64,000 nucleotides of DNA from assembly GCA_025057935.1 (NCBI GenBank), contig JANWUW010000009.1:26281-90280 (forward strand), written 5' to 3'. The notes beneath the pieces were generated by a model. That model was not told the origin of the DNA, made no database searches, and saw only the letters and a program-made list of their open reading frames with translations. This document shows, piece after piece, positions 9,040-18,531 of this stretch. Each line of letters begins with the position of its first letter. Position 1 is the stretch's first letter. Source of the stretch: Thermoflexales bacterium (GTDB lineage Bacteria; Chloroflexota; Anaerolineae; J036; Brachytrichaceae). The translations under genes and the position numbers were made by a program.

Positions 9040-10245
9040 TCACCGCGCGCGCATGAGAGCGCGCACTGCGCGACCTAAGGTTAATCGCCCGCGGATTGGC
9101 ACTCCGCCTAGCACCACTTGCGCCAGCTTAGTGCGCAGGTCAGTGCGCCGATTAGCCAGTGCCACGAGCACATCGAGCACCCAGGGGCGCATTGCCCAGC
9201 GCCGCACTGTCCAGCAAAACTCAAACAGCGCTTGGAAGCGCGCTCGCAGCGCTTGATCGTAGGCGTGATGGGCTGCAGGCGAGAAGTCACCACTGCTGAT
9301 CATCGTGTGCGCATGCTGGGCGGCGATGCAACCTGATTCGAGCGCGTAGTCGATCCCTTCGCCCGTCAACGGGTTCACCAATCCAGCCGCTTCGCCCACG
9401 ACAAGCACGCGCTCTGCCCAAGTTGGCGCGGTGAGGAAATCATCGCGCAGTGGATAACCCTTGGCTGCCTCGATTTGCCGCGCCTCGCGCAGCATGGCGC
9501 GCAGTGGCGGCGCGTGCACAAAGCGCTCAAACGCGTGATGCGCTGAGGTGTGTCGATCTTCTTTGAAGTAGCCGACGCCAATGTTGGCTGAATCAGGCGC
9601 GATGGGGAACACCCAGCCGTAGCCGGGCATTGGCGCGTGGTCGAAGCGCAGCATCCACACGTCGCTCAAGTCGCGCACGCGCTCGAAGTAGGCGCGCGAA
9701 GCCACCATCACTTTCGGTTGTGTGCGCAGCACGCCCGCCTGCAGCAGCAAGCGCGTGCTCGCGCCTGTGGCGATCACTGCCATGGCGGCGCGGTAATGCA
9801 AACGGCGTCCATTGTGTTCTGCGGTGATCACTACGCTGTCTTGCTCGCGCTCGAGCGCCACGACGTGCGCCGGCGCTACAAACTCGGCACCGCTTGCCGT
9901 GGCGCGCTGGCGCAGGTGGTCGTCCAAGATGCGGCGCGGCACAACCAGCGCAGGCGGCAGCATTGGGTCTGCGTGCGGGATCGGCGCAGCGGTAGCGTGA
10001 CCGCGCGGCGCGAACACGGCGAAGCGCCGCACCTCATAGCCCACAGCGCGCAACGCCTCCAACACACCCATGTCCGCCAACATGCGCACAGCGCGCGGGG
10101 TTAGCCCGTCGCCGCAGGTTTTGTCGCGTGGGAAGGTTGACTTGTCTAGGAGCAGCACACGCAGCCCACGCGCGGCTGCATAGTGCGCTGTCGCTGACCC
10201 AGCCGGGCCGGCGCCGATCACGATCACATCGTAGCTGGCGCTCAC
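9040..10245 (-). CDS. Geranylgeranyl reductase family FAD-dependent oxidoreductase
   Basis: About 401 residues. The frame is open to 10293, but the GTG at 10245-10243 puts the FAD-binding motif at the expected place (YDVIVIGAGPAGSAT). Other family marks are DKSTFPRDKTCGDGLTPRAV (the P-R-x-K-x-C-G-x-G stretch of geranylgeranyl reductases), GYGWVFPIAPDSANIGVG, and VVGEAAGLVNPLTGEGIDYALESG (second FAD contact). Members saturate isoprenoid chains of chlorophylls, quinones or lipids; a few are generic flavin monooxygenase-like. Together with crtI at 40.3 kb it hints at isoprenoid or pigment metabolism, but no bch genes are present here. Divergent from the permease. Confidence 0.87.
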   Translation of the reverse strand: MSASYDVIVIGAGPAGSATAHYAAARGLRVLLLDKSTFPRDKTCGDGLTPRAVRMLADMGVLEALRAVGYEVRRFAVFAPRGHATAAPIPHADPMLPPALVVPRRILDDHLRQRATASGAEFVAPAHVVALEREQDSVVITAEHNGRRLHYRAAMAVIATGASTRLLLQAGVLRTQPKVMVASRAYFERVRDLSDVWMLRFDHAPMPGYGWVFPIAPDSANIGVGYFKEDRHTSAHHAFERFVHAPPLRAMLREARQIEAAKGYPLRDDFLTAPTWAERVLVVGEAAGLVNPLTGEGIDYALESGCIAAQHAHTMISSGDFSPAAHHAYDQALRARFQALFEFCWTVRRWAMRPWVLDVLVALANRRTDLRTKLAQVVLGGVPIRGRLTLGRAVRALMRAR

Positions 10246-10277
10246 GAGCAGCAAGCTTACCGCGAGCCAGCGTTCGC

Positions 10278-10283
10278 TACAAT
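10278..10283 (+). promoter_or_regulatory. -10-like element (TACAAT) of the permease-tgt unit
   Basis: TACAAT ends 12 nt before the ATG at 10296, in a 50-bp gap between divergent genes. The predicted leader would be only a few nucleotides, and no Shine-Dalgarno is visible. Confidence 0.5.
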
Positions 10284-10295
10284 CACACCGCACGC

Positions 10296-11300
10296 ATGTC
10301 AGCGCGTCGCGTTCTCGCCTTGGCAGGGGCGATGCTTGTTGTGATTGGCATCGCCCTCTTGGGCGACGTGTTAGCGCTGCGCCTCCCCGCGTTGCCCGAT
10401 GCGGCGCACAACTTCGTTACCGTCTTCCTTGGAATCTTCATCGAGGCGTTGCCTTTCCTCTTGCTGGGCAGCTTGACCTCTGGGCTGATTGCTGAGTTTG
10501 TTTCCCCGGAGGATGTGGCGCGTTTCTTCCCACGACCCAGAGCTGCGAGCGCGCTTTCCGGCGCGCTGATGGGCTTAGCGTTCCCTGTGTGTGAGTGTGG
10601 TGCCGTGCCAGTAGTGCGGCGGCTATATCGCAAAGGGTTGCCGACGCCTGCAGGCATTGCTTTCTTGCTCGCCGCACCTGTGGTCAACCCGATTGTGTTG
10701 GCGAGCACTTATGCGGCTTTCGGTCTTGGACCAGTGCTGGGGGCGCGTGTTGTGCTCACCGTCATTGTTGCAGTTGGGATTGGGCTTGTGATCGGGACGC
10801 AGCCCACGCTTACACGTTTGCTCACACCGCGCACCCTTCTGCCGGTTGCTGGGGGAGCTGTGGAGATGATGGAAACGCGCCGCACGCTGACAGCACGCTT
10901 TCAGTCGGCGTTTGACGCTGCAATGGATGACTTTCTCGACATGGGTCGCTTCCTCGTAGCAGGGTCGCTGCTCGCGGCTGGGTTGCAGAGCTTCATTCCC
11001 CAATCAGCGCTCATCAGCATCGGGCGTGACCCGCTGTCATCGGTCGTTGCGCTTCAAGCGTTGGCGTTTGTGCTCTCAGTGTGCAGCACGGTTGATTCCT
11101 TCCTTGCGCTGTCGTTTGTTAATACATTCACAACAGGGTCGATCATCGCCTTTCTAGTCTTCGGACCGATGATTGACTTGAAGAGCAGCGTGATGTATTG
11201 GACGGTGTTTCGCCCGCGCGTGGTGATCTACATGTTAGTGTTGGCGTTTCTCTTCGCGCTGCTGGCGGGGGTGTTCATCAACCTCAACTTGCCTTGGTGA
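10296..11300 (+). CDS. ArsP_1 / DUF318 family permease
   Basis: 334 residues, about eight transmembrane segments in two halves. The family motif [15 protein letters not shown] holds the C-x-C pair in the first repeat. [19 protein letters not shown] follows, with a second-half counterpart at [14 protein letters not shown]. This matches UPF0718/YraQ-like permeases, some of which export organoarsenicals (ArsP) or divalent metals. The substrate here is unknown, since no ArsR-type or metal-responsive regulator is adjacent. The ATG at 10296 is chosen because the upstream frame is antisense to the flavoprotein gene. The stop overlaps the GTG start of tgt (GTGA), so translation is coupled. Confidence 0.88.
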   Translation: MSARRVLALAGAMLVVIGIALLGDVLALRLPALPDAAHNFVTVFLGIFIEALPFLLLGSLTSGLIAEFVSPEDVARFFPRPRAASALSGALMGLAFPVCECGAVPVVRRLYRKGLPTPAGIAFLLAAPVVNPIVLASTYAAFGLGPVLGARVVLTVIVAVGIGLVIGTQPTLTRLLTPRTLLPVAGGAVEMMETRRTLTARFQSAFDAAMDDFLDMGRFLVAGSLLAAGLQSFIPQSALISIGRDPLSSVVALQALAFVLSVCSTVDSFLALSFVNTFTTGSIIAFLVFGPMIDLKSSVMYWTVFRPRVVIYMLVLAFLFALLAGVFINLNLPW

Positions 11301-12415
11301 GTCACTTTGAGCTGCACGCGACCGATGGGCGAGCACGTGCGGGCATGCTTCGCACGTTGCACGGCGATGTGCTCACGCCTGTATTCATGCCAGTCGGCAC
11401 ACAAGCCACTGTGAAAGCCGTGCCGCAACGCGATCTCGTCGAGCTTGGCGCGCAGATCATCCTTGCTAACACGTATCACCTCTACCTGAGACCCGGCGAT
11501 GAGTTGATCGCACGTTTGGGAGGGCTCCACGCCTTCATGCGCTGGGAGCGCCCAATCCTCACCGATAGCGGCGGCTTTCAGGTGTTCTCGCTAAGCGAGC
11601 TGCGCAAGATCGACGACGACGGCGTGACGTTCAAGAGTCACCTTGACGGCTCGATGCATCGCCTCACGCCAGAGAAGTCGATTCGCATTCAAGAAAACCT
11701 TGGCGCCGACATCATCATGTGTTTTGACGAATGCCCGCCGCCGACCGACCGCGAATACAACGTGATCGCGCTTGCGCGCACGCACGCTTGGGCAGTGCGC
11801 TGTCGTGAGGCGCATCGCCGCAGCGACCAAATGCTGTTCGGCATCGCTCAGGGCGGCATCTTCCGCGACCTGCGAGAGCAGTCGGCGCGTTTCCTCACGG
11901 CGCTGGATTTCCCGGGCTACGCCATCGGCGGGCTTGCCGTCGGTGAAAGCAAGGAGGATATGTTGCGCGTGCTGGAGTGGATGGACGAGCTGCTGCCGCG
12001 CGACAAGCCGCGCTACCTAATGGGCGTAGGTGAGCCGATTGACTTGCTCAATGCCATCGCGCGCGGCGTGGACATGGCGGACTGTGTGCTGCCGACGCGC
12101 CTAGCGCGCCACGGCGCTGCATTCACGCGTGAGGGGCGCTTGAACCTGCGCAACTGCGCCTACGCCGAAGATGAACGCCCGATCGACCCAGAATGCGCCT
12201 GCTATACCTGCCGTACTTTCTCGCGCGCTTACCTACGCCATCTGCTCCACGCTGAAGAGTGGTTGGGGATGTATCTGATGAGCGTGCACAACCTTGCCTT
12301 CATGCTCGACCTCATGCGCGCAGCGCGTAACGCGATCCTGGAAGGGCGCTTTGCAGCATTTGCAGGGGAATGGACAATGCGCTATCAGCGGCGGGCGGAA
12401 CAAGGCGTGGCGTGA
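11297..12415 (+). CDS. tgt: tRNA-guanine transglycosylase (queuine/preQ1 tRNA-ribosyltransferase)
   Basis: 372 residues. The enzyme exchanges guanine-34 for preQ1 in GUN anticodons on the way to queuosine. The start is the GTG at 11297, which overlaps the permease stop and gives the normal N-terminus ([15 protein letters not shown]). Motifs: [11 protein letters not shown] (catalytic region with the general-base Asp), GGLAVGES, then [16 protein letters not shown] (nucleophilic Asp and the tRNA-recognition loop). The zinc site is C-x-C-x2-C (CACYTC) with a downstream His (LLHAEE). All expected residues are present. No other queuosine genes are in the window. Confidence 0.97.
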   Translation: MSHFELHATDGRARAGMLRTLHGDVLTPVFMPVGTQATVKAVPQRDLVELGAQIILANTYHLYLRPGDELIARLGGLHAFMRWERPILTDSGGFQVFSLSELRKIDDDGVTFKSHLDGSMHRLTPEKSIRIQENLGADIIMCFDECPPPTDREYNVIALARTHAWAVRCREAHRRSDQMLFGIAQGGIFRDLREQSARFLTALDFPGYAIGGLAVGESKEDMLRVLEWMDELLPRDKPRYLMGVGEPIDLLNAIARGVDMADCVLPTRLARHGAAFTREGRLNLRNCAYAEDERPIDPECACYTCRTFSRAYLRHLLHAEEWLGMYLMSVHNLAFMLDLMRAARNAILEGRFAAFAGEWTMRYQRRAEQGVA

Positions 12416-12611
12416 AGCGTTGTGCTCTGTTTGCTCAGGGTATAACTGCTTCTGTTCGCACCACCTCATTATTCTCAGGCGTGACGAGTGCAGGATGCAA
12501 CGTCATTCCTATGCGAGCGCGGCATTCGCAGTGCTGTTGCAGCGCTGCTCGCCGTTGCCCGAAGTCCCCAAGCAACACTAAACGAGCTGCCTTCTGCTCA
12601 AGTTCCTCTGT

Positions 12612-12617
12612 TACACT
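12612..12617 (+). promoter_or_regulatory. -10-like element (TACACT) before the O-antigen ligase/TPR gene
   Basis: The context TGTTACACT includes a TG two bases upstream. It lies 17 nt before the ATG at 12635, and a GAGAGGGAG Shine-Dalgarno falls between them. A second TATAAC-like hexamer is visible at 12441-12446 in the same 219-bp gap; nothing else is recognisable there. Confidence 0.45.
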
Positions 12618-12634
12618 ATGCGACGAGAGGGAGC

Positions 12635-15600
12635 ATGGAACTTGCAACTGCGAAAGCGAGCAGCTTGAGCGCAGAGCTATCCCGTCCAGCTTCACGCCTT
12701 AGCGCTTGGTGTGACCGCTTGATCGAGGCTGGTTGGTTAGCGGCGATCATCGTTGTGCCGCTGTTCTTTAACATCTACTCCAGCCGCGTGTTCGAGCCCG
12801 ATAAGTTGACCACGCTGCGCTCCATCGCGCTTGTCATGGCTGCGGCTTGGCTGGTCAAGTGGCTTGACGAGCGGCGCAATCCAATGCGCGAGGCGGTGAT
12901 CAACTGGCGCACGCCGCTGGTGTTGCCAACGCTTGTCCTCGTCCTCGTGTATTTGCTCAGCACGGCGCTCTCTGTCGCGCCGCGCACGAGCCTGCTTGGC
13001 TCGTATCAGCGCTTGCAGGGCACCTACACCACGCTTGCCTACATCGTGGTGTTCTTCATGATCCTGCAAGGGCTGCGCACGCGCGCGCAACTTGAGCGAT
13101 TGCTCACAGTGATGGTGCTGAACTCGCTGCCCATCTCGGTGTATGGCGTGTATCAGCGGCTGCAAATTGATCCACTCCCCTGGGGCGGCGACACCACTGA
13201 GCGCGTCGCTGGCAACATGGGCAACTCGATCTTTATCGCTGCTTACTTGGTGATGGTGTTCTTCATCAATCTCTACCGCATCACCGAGAGCGCCTTCACC
13301 ATCTTCAGCGACAAGCAGCCGCGATGGAGCGATGTGGTGCGCCTCGGGATTTACATCGTCATCGCGTTGTTCAACGCTGTGGTGATCCTGATCCTTGCTG
13401 GCAGCCGCGGTCCACAGCTCGGCTGGCTGGGCGGCATGCTCTTTTTCATCATGCTGCTTGTGCAGTTGCTGCGCCGCCAACGCATGCGCCTAGCCCTCAC
13501 GGCTGCATCTATCGTGCTTGCGCTGGGTGGGCTTGGTTTCCTTGTCTTCCTCAACGTCACCCGCCCTGATCCTTCGTTTGCTTGGCTGCGCAGCTTCCCG
13601 TTGTTCGACCGGCTCAGCACTGTGCTGACCACCAGCGAAGGCACAAACGCGGTGCGCGTGTTGATTTGGGAAGGTGCGGCGCAACTGGTCGCCCCGCACG
13701 AGCCCCTACAAATGCCGGATGGGACGCCTGATCGCTTCAACGCGATCCGCCCGCTGATCGGCTACGGGCCGGAATCCATGTACGTCGCTTACAACCGCTT
13801 CTACCCACCGAAGCTTGCCTGGTTCGAGGCGCGCAATGCCTCTCCTGACCGTAGCCACAACGAGACGTGGGACTCGCTCGTGATCACTGGGCTGTTTGGG
13901 TTCGTCGCCTACATGTTCCTGTTCATCAGCGTGCTTTACCAAGGCGCGAAGTGGGTGGGCTTGATTGCTTCACGTCTGGAGGCGTGGCTGTTCGTGATCC
14001 TCTGGATTGCTGGCGGCGGCTTAGTGGGCGGTTACATGTTGATCAGCGGGAATGTGCCGCTCTTCGGAGTGGGGTTGGCGGGCGGCATTGTGCTGCTTGG
14101 GTTAATGCCGTTTCTCTTCGTGAGCGCGCTGATCAACGCACGGCGCGGCGATGACGTCGCCGTGGCGAGCGCTTTGCCCTTGCGCGATCAGTTGCTGGTA
14201 ATCGCAATCATTGCCACCATCGTTGCGCACTTCGTTGAGATCCACACTGGCATCGCCATCGCTGCGACGCGCACTTACTTCTGGGCGTTGCTCGGGGTGA
14301 TGGTGGTGGTCGGTCTAGGGCTCGTGCGCGAGAACGCGCCGCCCACTCCTGAGCCGGCGCCTGCCGTGCCCACGACAAAAGCCGCCGAGGCTGGCAACGC
14401 CAAGCGCCAGCGGCGCCCCGCGCAACAAGCAGCAGCGCGGACGCCGCGACCTCAGCCAGTGTTACTGAGCGGCGTGAGCTGGCTGGGCACTGTCACAGCG
14501 TATGGTCTCATGATCGGCGTGATACTTGCTGTGCTGGCGTTTGACTTCGTGAACAACGCCACACGCGTCGGCTCTGCGGCTGAGGTGTTCATCCGCGCCA
14601 TCACCTTCCTGCCTCAGACCAACCGCACCAGCTACGGCATCTTGCTGATGATGGTGGGCACGTTGGTCCTTGGCGTGGCGCTGGTGCTTGCTGAGCTGCG
14701 GCGCAGCAACGTGTTGCGCGATCAGGCGCAAACCACCGCTGCCGCAGTGCTGATGAGCAGCATTGCACTCTTCCTTTGGGTGCTGATGGGCACTTTCATC
14801 GGAGGGCGGCTCGCCGAATTCACTGCGAACACCCAAAATACCATCGGCACCATCCTCTCCATCGCTGACCAACTCGGCCTGTTCCCTGCCTATCTCTACC
14901 TTCTCATCCTTGGCGTGATGGTTGCAGCAGCGTTTGTGCTGCGCGATGAGGCAGGACAAGCACCTGCAGGGGCAGCCAGTGCGCCAGCATGGAGCATGCT
15001 GGCGCTCAGCGCGATTGTCGTCCCAGTGTGGGCGAGCTTCAGCAATTTGCAGCCCATCGCCGCCGACATCGTATACAAGCAAGCCAGCCCATGGGATCAA
15101 CAAGGCGCGAACGTGCTTGCCCCTGGCACCAACATTCAAGGCTGGGATGTCGCCATTGAGCACTATCGCCGTGCCATTGATCTTGCGCGCAACGAAGATT
15201 TCTACTACCTGTGGTTTGGGCGTGCCCTGCTCGAGAAGGCGAAATCCACAAGCAACACCAGCGCCGACCGACGCTTCCCGGATGACCTACCGTACACTGC
15301 TATCATTGACGCGAACTCGATTTACTGGCAGCGCCCAACGCCGGATGCGCTGCCCTCTGCGTCACTCAGCCGCGAGGATCTGCTTACTGCAGCGCGCGTG
15401 ATCCTCGAAGAGGCACGAGTGATCAACCCGCTCAACACTGACCACAGCGCTAACCTTGCGCGCATGTGGCGCCAAGCTGCGGAGATCACCAGCGACCTTG
15501 CTCTGCGCGAGCAGCGTTTCCGCAACTCCGACCGCGAGTATGCCGTTGCCACCAGCCTCAGCCCCAACAACGCTGCCATCTGGAACGAGTGGGCAACGCT

Positions 15601-16066
15601 CCACCTCTACGCCTTCCGTGATTTTGACGCCGCCAAGCAGAAGCTCGAGCGTTCGTTGGCGCTTGACCCGCGCTTCGACCAAACCTACTTGCTGCTCGCC
15701 AGTTGGCATCTTGAGAAGGCGAACACGCTGCTTGATAAGCCCGAAGCCCGTGCTGCAGAGATCAGGCAAGCACGCGCCTATCTCGACCAAGCTGCGCGGA
15801 TAGCGCCGAACGCAGTGAACGTGTATCAGGAAATGGCGCGCTTGAGCATCGAGTTGGGCGACCTGCGCGCTGCGATCAGCGCTACTGAGCGCGTGGTCGA
15901 ACTCAGTCCCAACGATTGGAATGCGCTCAAAAACCTGGCTGTGCTTTACCGCGACGTGGGCGATCCTGAGCGGGCACGCCAGTATGCCGAGCGCGCTTTG
16001 CCTCTCATGCCGCCCGACCAGCAGCCGGCTATGCAAGCGTTCATGCAGCAGCTCGGCTCGCAGTGA
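12635..16066 (+). CDS. O-antigen ligase-like membrane protein with C-terminal TPR domain
   Basis: 1143 residues from the ATG at 12635, which has a GAGAGGGAG ribosome-binding site; the frame is open further upstream without one. The first ~790 residues hold more than a dozen hydrophobic helices. Among them is a Wzy_C/O-antigen-ligase-type periplasmic loop with GYGPESMYVAYNRFYPP and the R-S-H-N-E box (DRSHNETWDSLVITGLFG). After a second membrane block, the last ~260 residues form tetratricopeptide repeats (SLALDPRFDQTYLLLASWHLEKA, RVVELSPNDWNALKNLAVLYRDVG). It probably polymerises or ligates a surface glycan, with the repeats outside the membrane. It is followed after 9 bp by the WecA-like gene. 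Family firm, acceptor unknown. Confidence 0.88.
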   Translation: MELATAKASSLSAELSRPASRLSAWCDRLIEAGWLAAIIVVPLFFNIYSSRVFEPDKLTTLRSIALVMAAAWLVKWLDERRNPMREAVINWRTPLVLPTLVLVLVYLLSTALSVAPRTSLLGSYQRLQGTYTTLAYIVVFFMILQGLRTRAQLERLLTVMVLNSLPISVYGVYQRLQIDPLPWGGDTTERVAGNMGNSIFIAAYLVMVFFINLYRITESAFTIFSDKQPRWSDVVRLGIYIVIALFNAVVILILAGSRGPQLGWLGGMLFFIMLLVQLLRRQRMRLALTAASIVLALGGLGFLVFLNVTRPDPSFAWLRSFPLFDRLSTVLTTSEGTNAVRVLIWEGAAQLVAPHEPLQMPDGTPDRFNAIRPLIGYGPESMYVAYNRFYPPKLAWFEARNASPDRSHNETWDSLVITGLFGFVAYMFLFISVLYQGAKWVGLIASRLEAWLFVILWIAGGGLVGGYMLISGNVPLFGVGLAGGIVLLGLMPFLFVSALINARRGDDVAVASALPLRDQLLVIAIIATIVAHFVEIHTGIAIAATRTYFWALLGVMVVVGLGLVRENAPPTPEPAPAVPTTKAAEAGNAKRQRRPAQQAAARTPRPQPVLLSGVSWLGTVTAYGLMIGVILAVLAFDFVNNATRVGSAAEVFIRAITFLPQTNRTSYGILLMMVGTLVLGVALVLAELRRSNVLRDQAQTTAAAVLMSSIALFLWVLMGTFIGGRLAEFTANTQNTIGTILSIADQLGLFPAYLYLLILGVMVAAAFVLRDEAGQAPAGAASAPAWSMLALSAIVVPVWASFSNLQPIAADIVYKQASPWDQQGANVLAPGTNIQGWDVAIEHYRRAIDLARNEDFYYLWFGRALLEKAKSTSNTSADRRFPDDLPYTAIIDANSIYWQRPTPDALPSASLSREDLLTAARVILEEARVINPLNTDHSANLARMWRQAAEITSDLALREQRFRNSDREYAVATSLSPNNAAIWNEWATLHLYAFRDFDAAKQKLERSLALDPRFDQTYLLLASWHLEKANTLLDKPEARAAEIRQARAYLDQAARIAPNAVNVYQEMARLSIELGDLRAAISATERVVELSPNDWNALKNLAVLYRDVGDPERARQYAERALPLMPPDQQPAMQAFMQQLGSQ

Positions 16067-16075
16067 GGCGCGGGC

Positions 16076-17095
16076 ATGGTCGATCTCGTGCTGCTCTTCT
16101 TCGGTGCGCTGGTGATGAGCGTGGCGCTAACGCCGCTTAGCAAACGGCTCGCGCCGCGCCTCGGCTTGGTGGCTCACCCGCGCGCGCGCGACGTGCACAC
16201 TGTGCCCGTGCCCAAACTTGGCGGCGCCGCGATCGTTGCCGGCGTGCTCCTGTTCGCGTTGGTGGCAGGCGATCGCTTTGGTTTTCGCCAGCTGGCTGCT
16301 ATCTTGCTCGGCGCTGTGTTCATGTCCTTCCTAGGCCTGCTCGATGATCGCTTCCAGCTCAGCGCCTACCTGCGCCTGCCGCTGCAGATGCTCGCTGCGT
16401 TGTTCGTGTGGTTCTTTGACGTGCGCGTGAGCTTGCTTCCTTCAGCAGTGCTTGATGCAGCGCTCACCGTGACGTGGATCGTGGGCATCTCCAACGCGAT
16501 GAACTTTTTAGACAACATGGACGGCCTCCTCGCTGGCGTGAGCGCCGTAATTGCGGCTTTCTTCGTGACGCTGGCGGTGCTGAATGGACAGTACCTTGTC
16601 GCGCTGCTCAGCGCAGCCGTGGTGGGCGCGTGCATCGGTTTTCTCATTTGGAACCTAAACCCCGCGAATGTGTTCATGGGCGACTCGGGCAGCATGTTTC
16701 TCGGCTTCTTGCTTGCGTGCATTGCGATCAAGTTGCGCTTCCTCAATCAAAGCCCGTCAGTCTCGTGGCTTGTGCCGCTGATCGTGATGGGGCTGCCCGT
16801 GTTCGATATGACGCTCGTGGTGATCTCACGCCTGCGCCGCGGCAAGAACCCGCTCACCACGCCAGGCAAGGACCATGTCTCGCATCGCATTCACAACCAG
16901 GGCTACACCAAGCGCGAGACGGTGATGATGCTCTACCTCGTGTGTGCAGCGCTCGGCATTATCGCCATCATCGCTTCGGTCGCCAATGTCGCGGCAAACC
17001 TGATCATCGCGACTGCGTTGCTTGCCTTCGCGGCATACATGTTCTGGCGCATGGAGTTTGGACCATGGCGACTCAAGACGATAGATTGGGAGTAG
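16076..17095 (+). CDS. WecA/MraY-like polyprenyl-phosphate sugar-1-phosphate transferase
   Basis: 339 residues, about 10-11 transmembrane helices. It transfers a HexNAc-1-phosphate from a UDP-sugar to undecaprenyl phosphate, the first membrane step of glycan synthesis. Conserved loops: HTVPVPKLGGAAIV, LLDDRFQL (the D-D-x-x-D/Q motif), NFLDNMDGLLAG and FMGDSGSMFLGF (catalytic Asp residues), and the C-terminal DHVSHRIHNQGYTKRETV (HIHH-like motif). These fit the WecA/TagO subgroup better than MraY. It starts 9 bp after the ligase/TPR gene, and its 3' end overlaps the dehydrogenase gene by 31 nt. Confidence 0.93.
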   Translation: MVDLVLLFFGALVMSVALTPLSKRLAPRLGLVAHPRARDVHTVPVPKLGGAAIVAGVLLFALVAGDRFGFRQLAAILLGAVFMSFLGLLDDRFQLSAYLRLPLQMLAALFVWFFDVRVSLLPSAVLDAALTVTWIVGISNAMNFLDNMDGLLAGVSAVIAAFFVTLAVLNGQYLVALLSAAVVGACIGFLIWNLNPANVFMGDSGSMFLGFLLACIAIKLRFLNQSPSVSWLVPLIVMGLPVFDMTLVVISRLRRGKNPLTTPGKDHVSHRIHNQGYTKRETVMMLYLVCAALGIIAIIASVANVAANLIIATALLAFAAYMFWRMEFGPWRLKTIDWE

Positions 17096-18438
17096 CACAG
17101 CGTTCGGAGCGCGTTCCTCCGTATCGCGACGATCGACATGTCGCCATCATTGGACTAGGGTATGTGGGGTTGCCGCTTGCGGTTGCGTTCGCACAGGCGG
17201 GCAAAACGGTAACTGGCGTTGACGTGGACGCGCGCCGCGTCGCGCAACTCAATTCTGGCGGCAGTTACATCCCCGATGTTCCCCTCGAGGACGTACGTGA
17301 GGTCGTGCAACAAGGGCGCTTCAAAGCCACAACAGATTACGATACATTGCGCGCATGCGACGTGGTCTTCATTTGTGTCCCCACGCCGTATGACGCAATG
17401 CGTGCACCAGACCTGCGCTACGTCGTCGCTGCCGCTGAAGGCATTCAGCCGCGCCTGCAACGCGGACAGTTGGTCGTTCTGCAGAGCACCACCTATCCCG
17501 GCACCACTGAGGAAGTTGTGTTGCCGATTCTTGAACGCAGCGGGCTGAAAGCAGGCGCTGACTTCGATCTTGCTTTCTCCCCAGAGCGCATTGACCCAGG
17601 GCGGCGCGACTGGACAGTGAAGAACACGCCCAAAGTCGTGGGCGGGCTAACACCCCAAGCTACAGCGCGCGCGGCAGCGCTGCTCGGCGCGTTGGGCGCG
17701 CCCGTGCACATGGTTTCCTCGCCACGCGCTGCTGAGATGACCAAGCTGCTCGAGAACATCTTTCGCTCTGTGAACATTGCCCTTGTCAACGAGTTGGCGC
17801 TGCTCAGCGAGCGCATGGGGATCGACATTTGGGAGGTGATCCGCGCCGCATCCACCAAGCCGTTTGGCTTCATGCCGTTCACTCCCGGTCCCGGCGTTGG
17901 CGGCCACTGCATTGGCGTTGATCCCTACTACCTCTCTTGGAAAGCGCGCGAATTTGACTTCTACACCAAGTTCATCGAGCTCGCAGCCGAGGTCAACCAG
18001 AGCATGCCCTTTCACGTTGTGGAGCTGACGGAGCGCGCGCTGGCGCAAGTGCATGTGCCTATGCGCGACGCGCGCATTTTGGTGCTCGGCGTGGCCTTCA
18101 AGCGCGATATCGACGACGCGCGCAACTCGCCTGCCGAGCGCGTGATAGAGCTTTTGCTCAAGCGAGGCGCAACGGTGCGCTACCACGACCCTTACGTGCC
18201 CTGTTTCCGTGTCGGCGGCGATGCCTTCGTGCGCCAGCCCATCGAGCTGTACTCACAGCCGCTCACCGAGTCTTTAGTGCGCGAGTCAGACTGCGTGGTG
18301 ATCGTCACTGGGCACCGCGTCGTGGATTACGCCTTTGTAGTTCGCAACGCGCGCGCTGTCGTGGACTGCATGAACGCAACCGAGGGCGTCGCAGGCGACA
18401 AGCGCCACGTGATTCGGCTCGGCGCAACGCCGTTGTAG
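17065..18438 (+). CDS. Nucleotide sugar dehydrogenase (UDP-ManNAc/UDP-Glc dehydrogenase family)
   Basis: 457 residues from the ATG at 17065, inside the end of the WecA-like gene. It performs a two-step NAD-dependent oxidation of the C6 hydroxyl to a uronic acid. The NAD-binding motif is VAIIGLGYVGLPLAVAF. FICVPTPYD, STTYPGTTEEVV and LAFSPERIDPG follow, then the catalytic cysteine in GVGGHCIGVDPYYL, and a C-terminal UDP-binding domain with GVAFKRDIDDARNSPAERVI. The SPERIDPG box and GHCIGVDPYYL are closest to the WecC/TviB (UDP-HexNAc dehydrogenase) branch. With the two upstream genes it makes a surface-polysaccharide unit. Confidence 0.94.
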   Translation: MATQDDRLGVAQRSERVPPYRDDRHVAIIGLGYVGLPLAVAFAQAGKTVTGVDVDARRVAQLNSGGSYIPDVPLEDVREVVQQGRFKATTDYDTLRACDVVFICVPTPYDAMRAPDLRYVVAAAEGIQPRLQRGQLVVLQSTTYPGTTEEVVLPILERSGLKAGADFDLAFSPERIDPGRRDWTVKNTPKVVGGLTPQATARAAALLGALGAPVHMVSSPRAAEMTKLLENIFRSVNIALVNELALLSERMGIDIWEVIRAASTKPFGFMPFTPGPGVGGHCIGVDPYYLSWKAREFDFYTKFIELAAEVNQSMPFHVVELTERALAQVHVPMRDARILVLGVAFKRDIDDARNSPAERVIELLLKRGATVRYHDPYVPCFRVGGDAFVRQPIELYSQPLTESLVRESDCVVIVTGHRVVDYAFVVRNARAVVDCMNATEGVAGDKRHVIRLGATPL

Positions 18439-18440
18439 CA

Positions 18441-18513
18441 TGGGCAGTGAGGGACTCGAACCCCCGACCTTCCGTGTGTAAGACGGACGCTCTCACCGCT
18501 GAGCTAACTGCCC
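18441..18513 (-). tRNA. tRNA-Val (anticodon UAC)
   Basis: A 73-nt cloverleaf on the minus strand. The acceptor stem GGGCAGT pairs with ACTGCCC, with discriminator A at 18441. The D arm is GCTC/GAGC. The anticodon stem TCCGT/ACGGA carries loop CTTACAC, so the anticodon is TAC. The T arm is GGGGG/CCCTC with TTCGAGT. CCA is not encoded. It begins 2 nt from the stop of the dehydrogenase gene on the opposite strand. Confidence 0.97.
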
Positions 18514-18523
18514 GCGCGAATGC

Positions 18524-18529
18524 ATTCTA
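18524..18529 (-). promoter_or_regulatory. -10-like element (TAGAAT) of tRNA-Val
   Basis: TAGAAT on the minus strand, 10 nt upstream of the tRNA 5' end and 2 nt past the stop of the PHP gene. No good -35 is visible. Confidence 0.45.
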
Positions 18530-18531
18530 CT

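Noticed and set aside
12416..12634. Small gene or RNA before the O-antigen-ligase/TPR gene
   Set aside because: The frames overlap the ligase N-terminus or lack start signals. Only promoter-like hexamers are seen.
12737..13480. 247-residue open frame on the minus strand
   Set aside because: Antisense to the membrane part of the O-antigen-ligase/TPR gene; composition rich in His/Gln/Arg, typical of a shadow of hydrophobic codons. Similar frames at 14462-15163 and 15362-16036 were rejected for the same reason.
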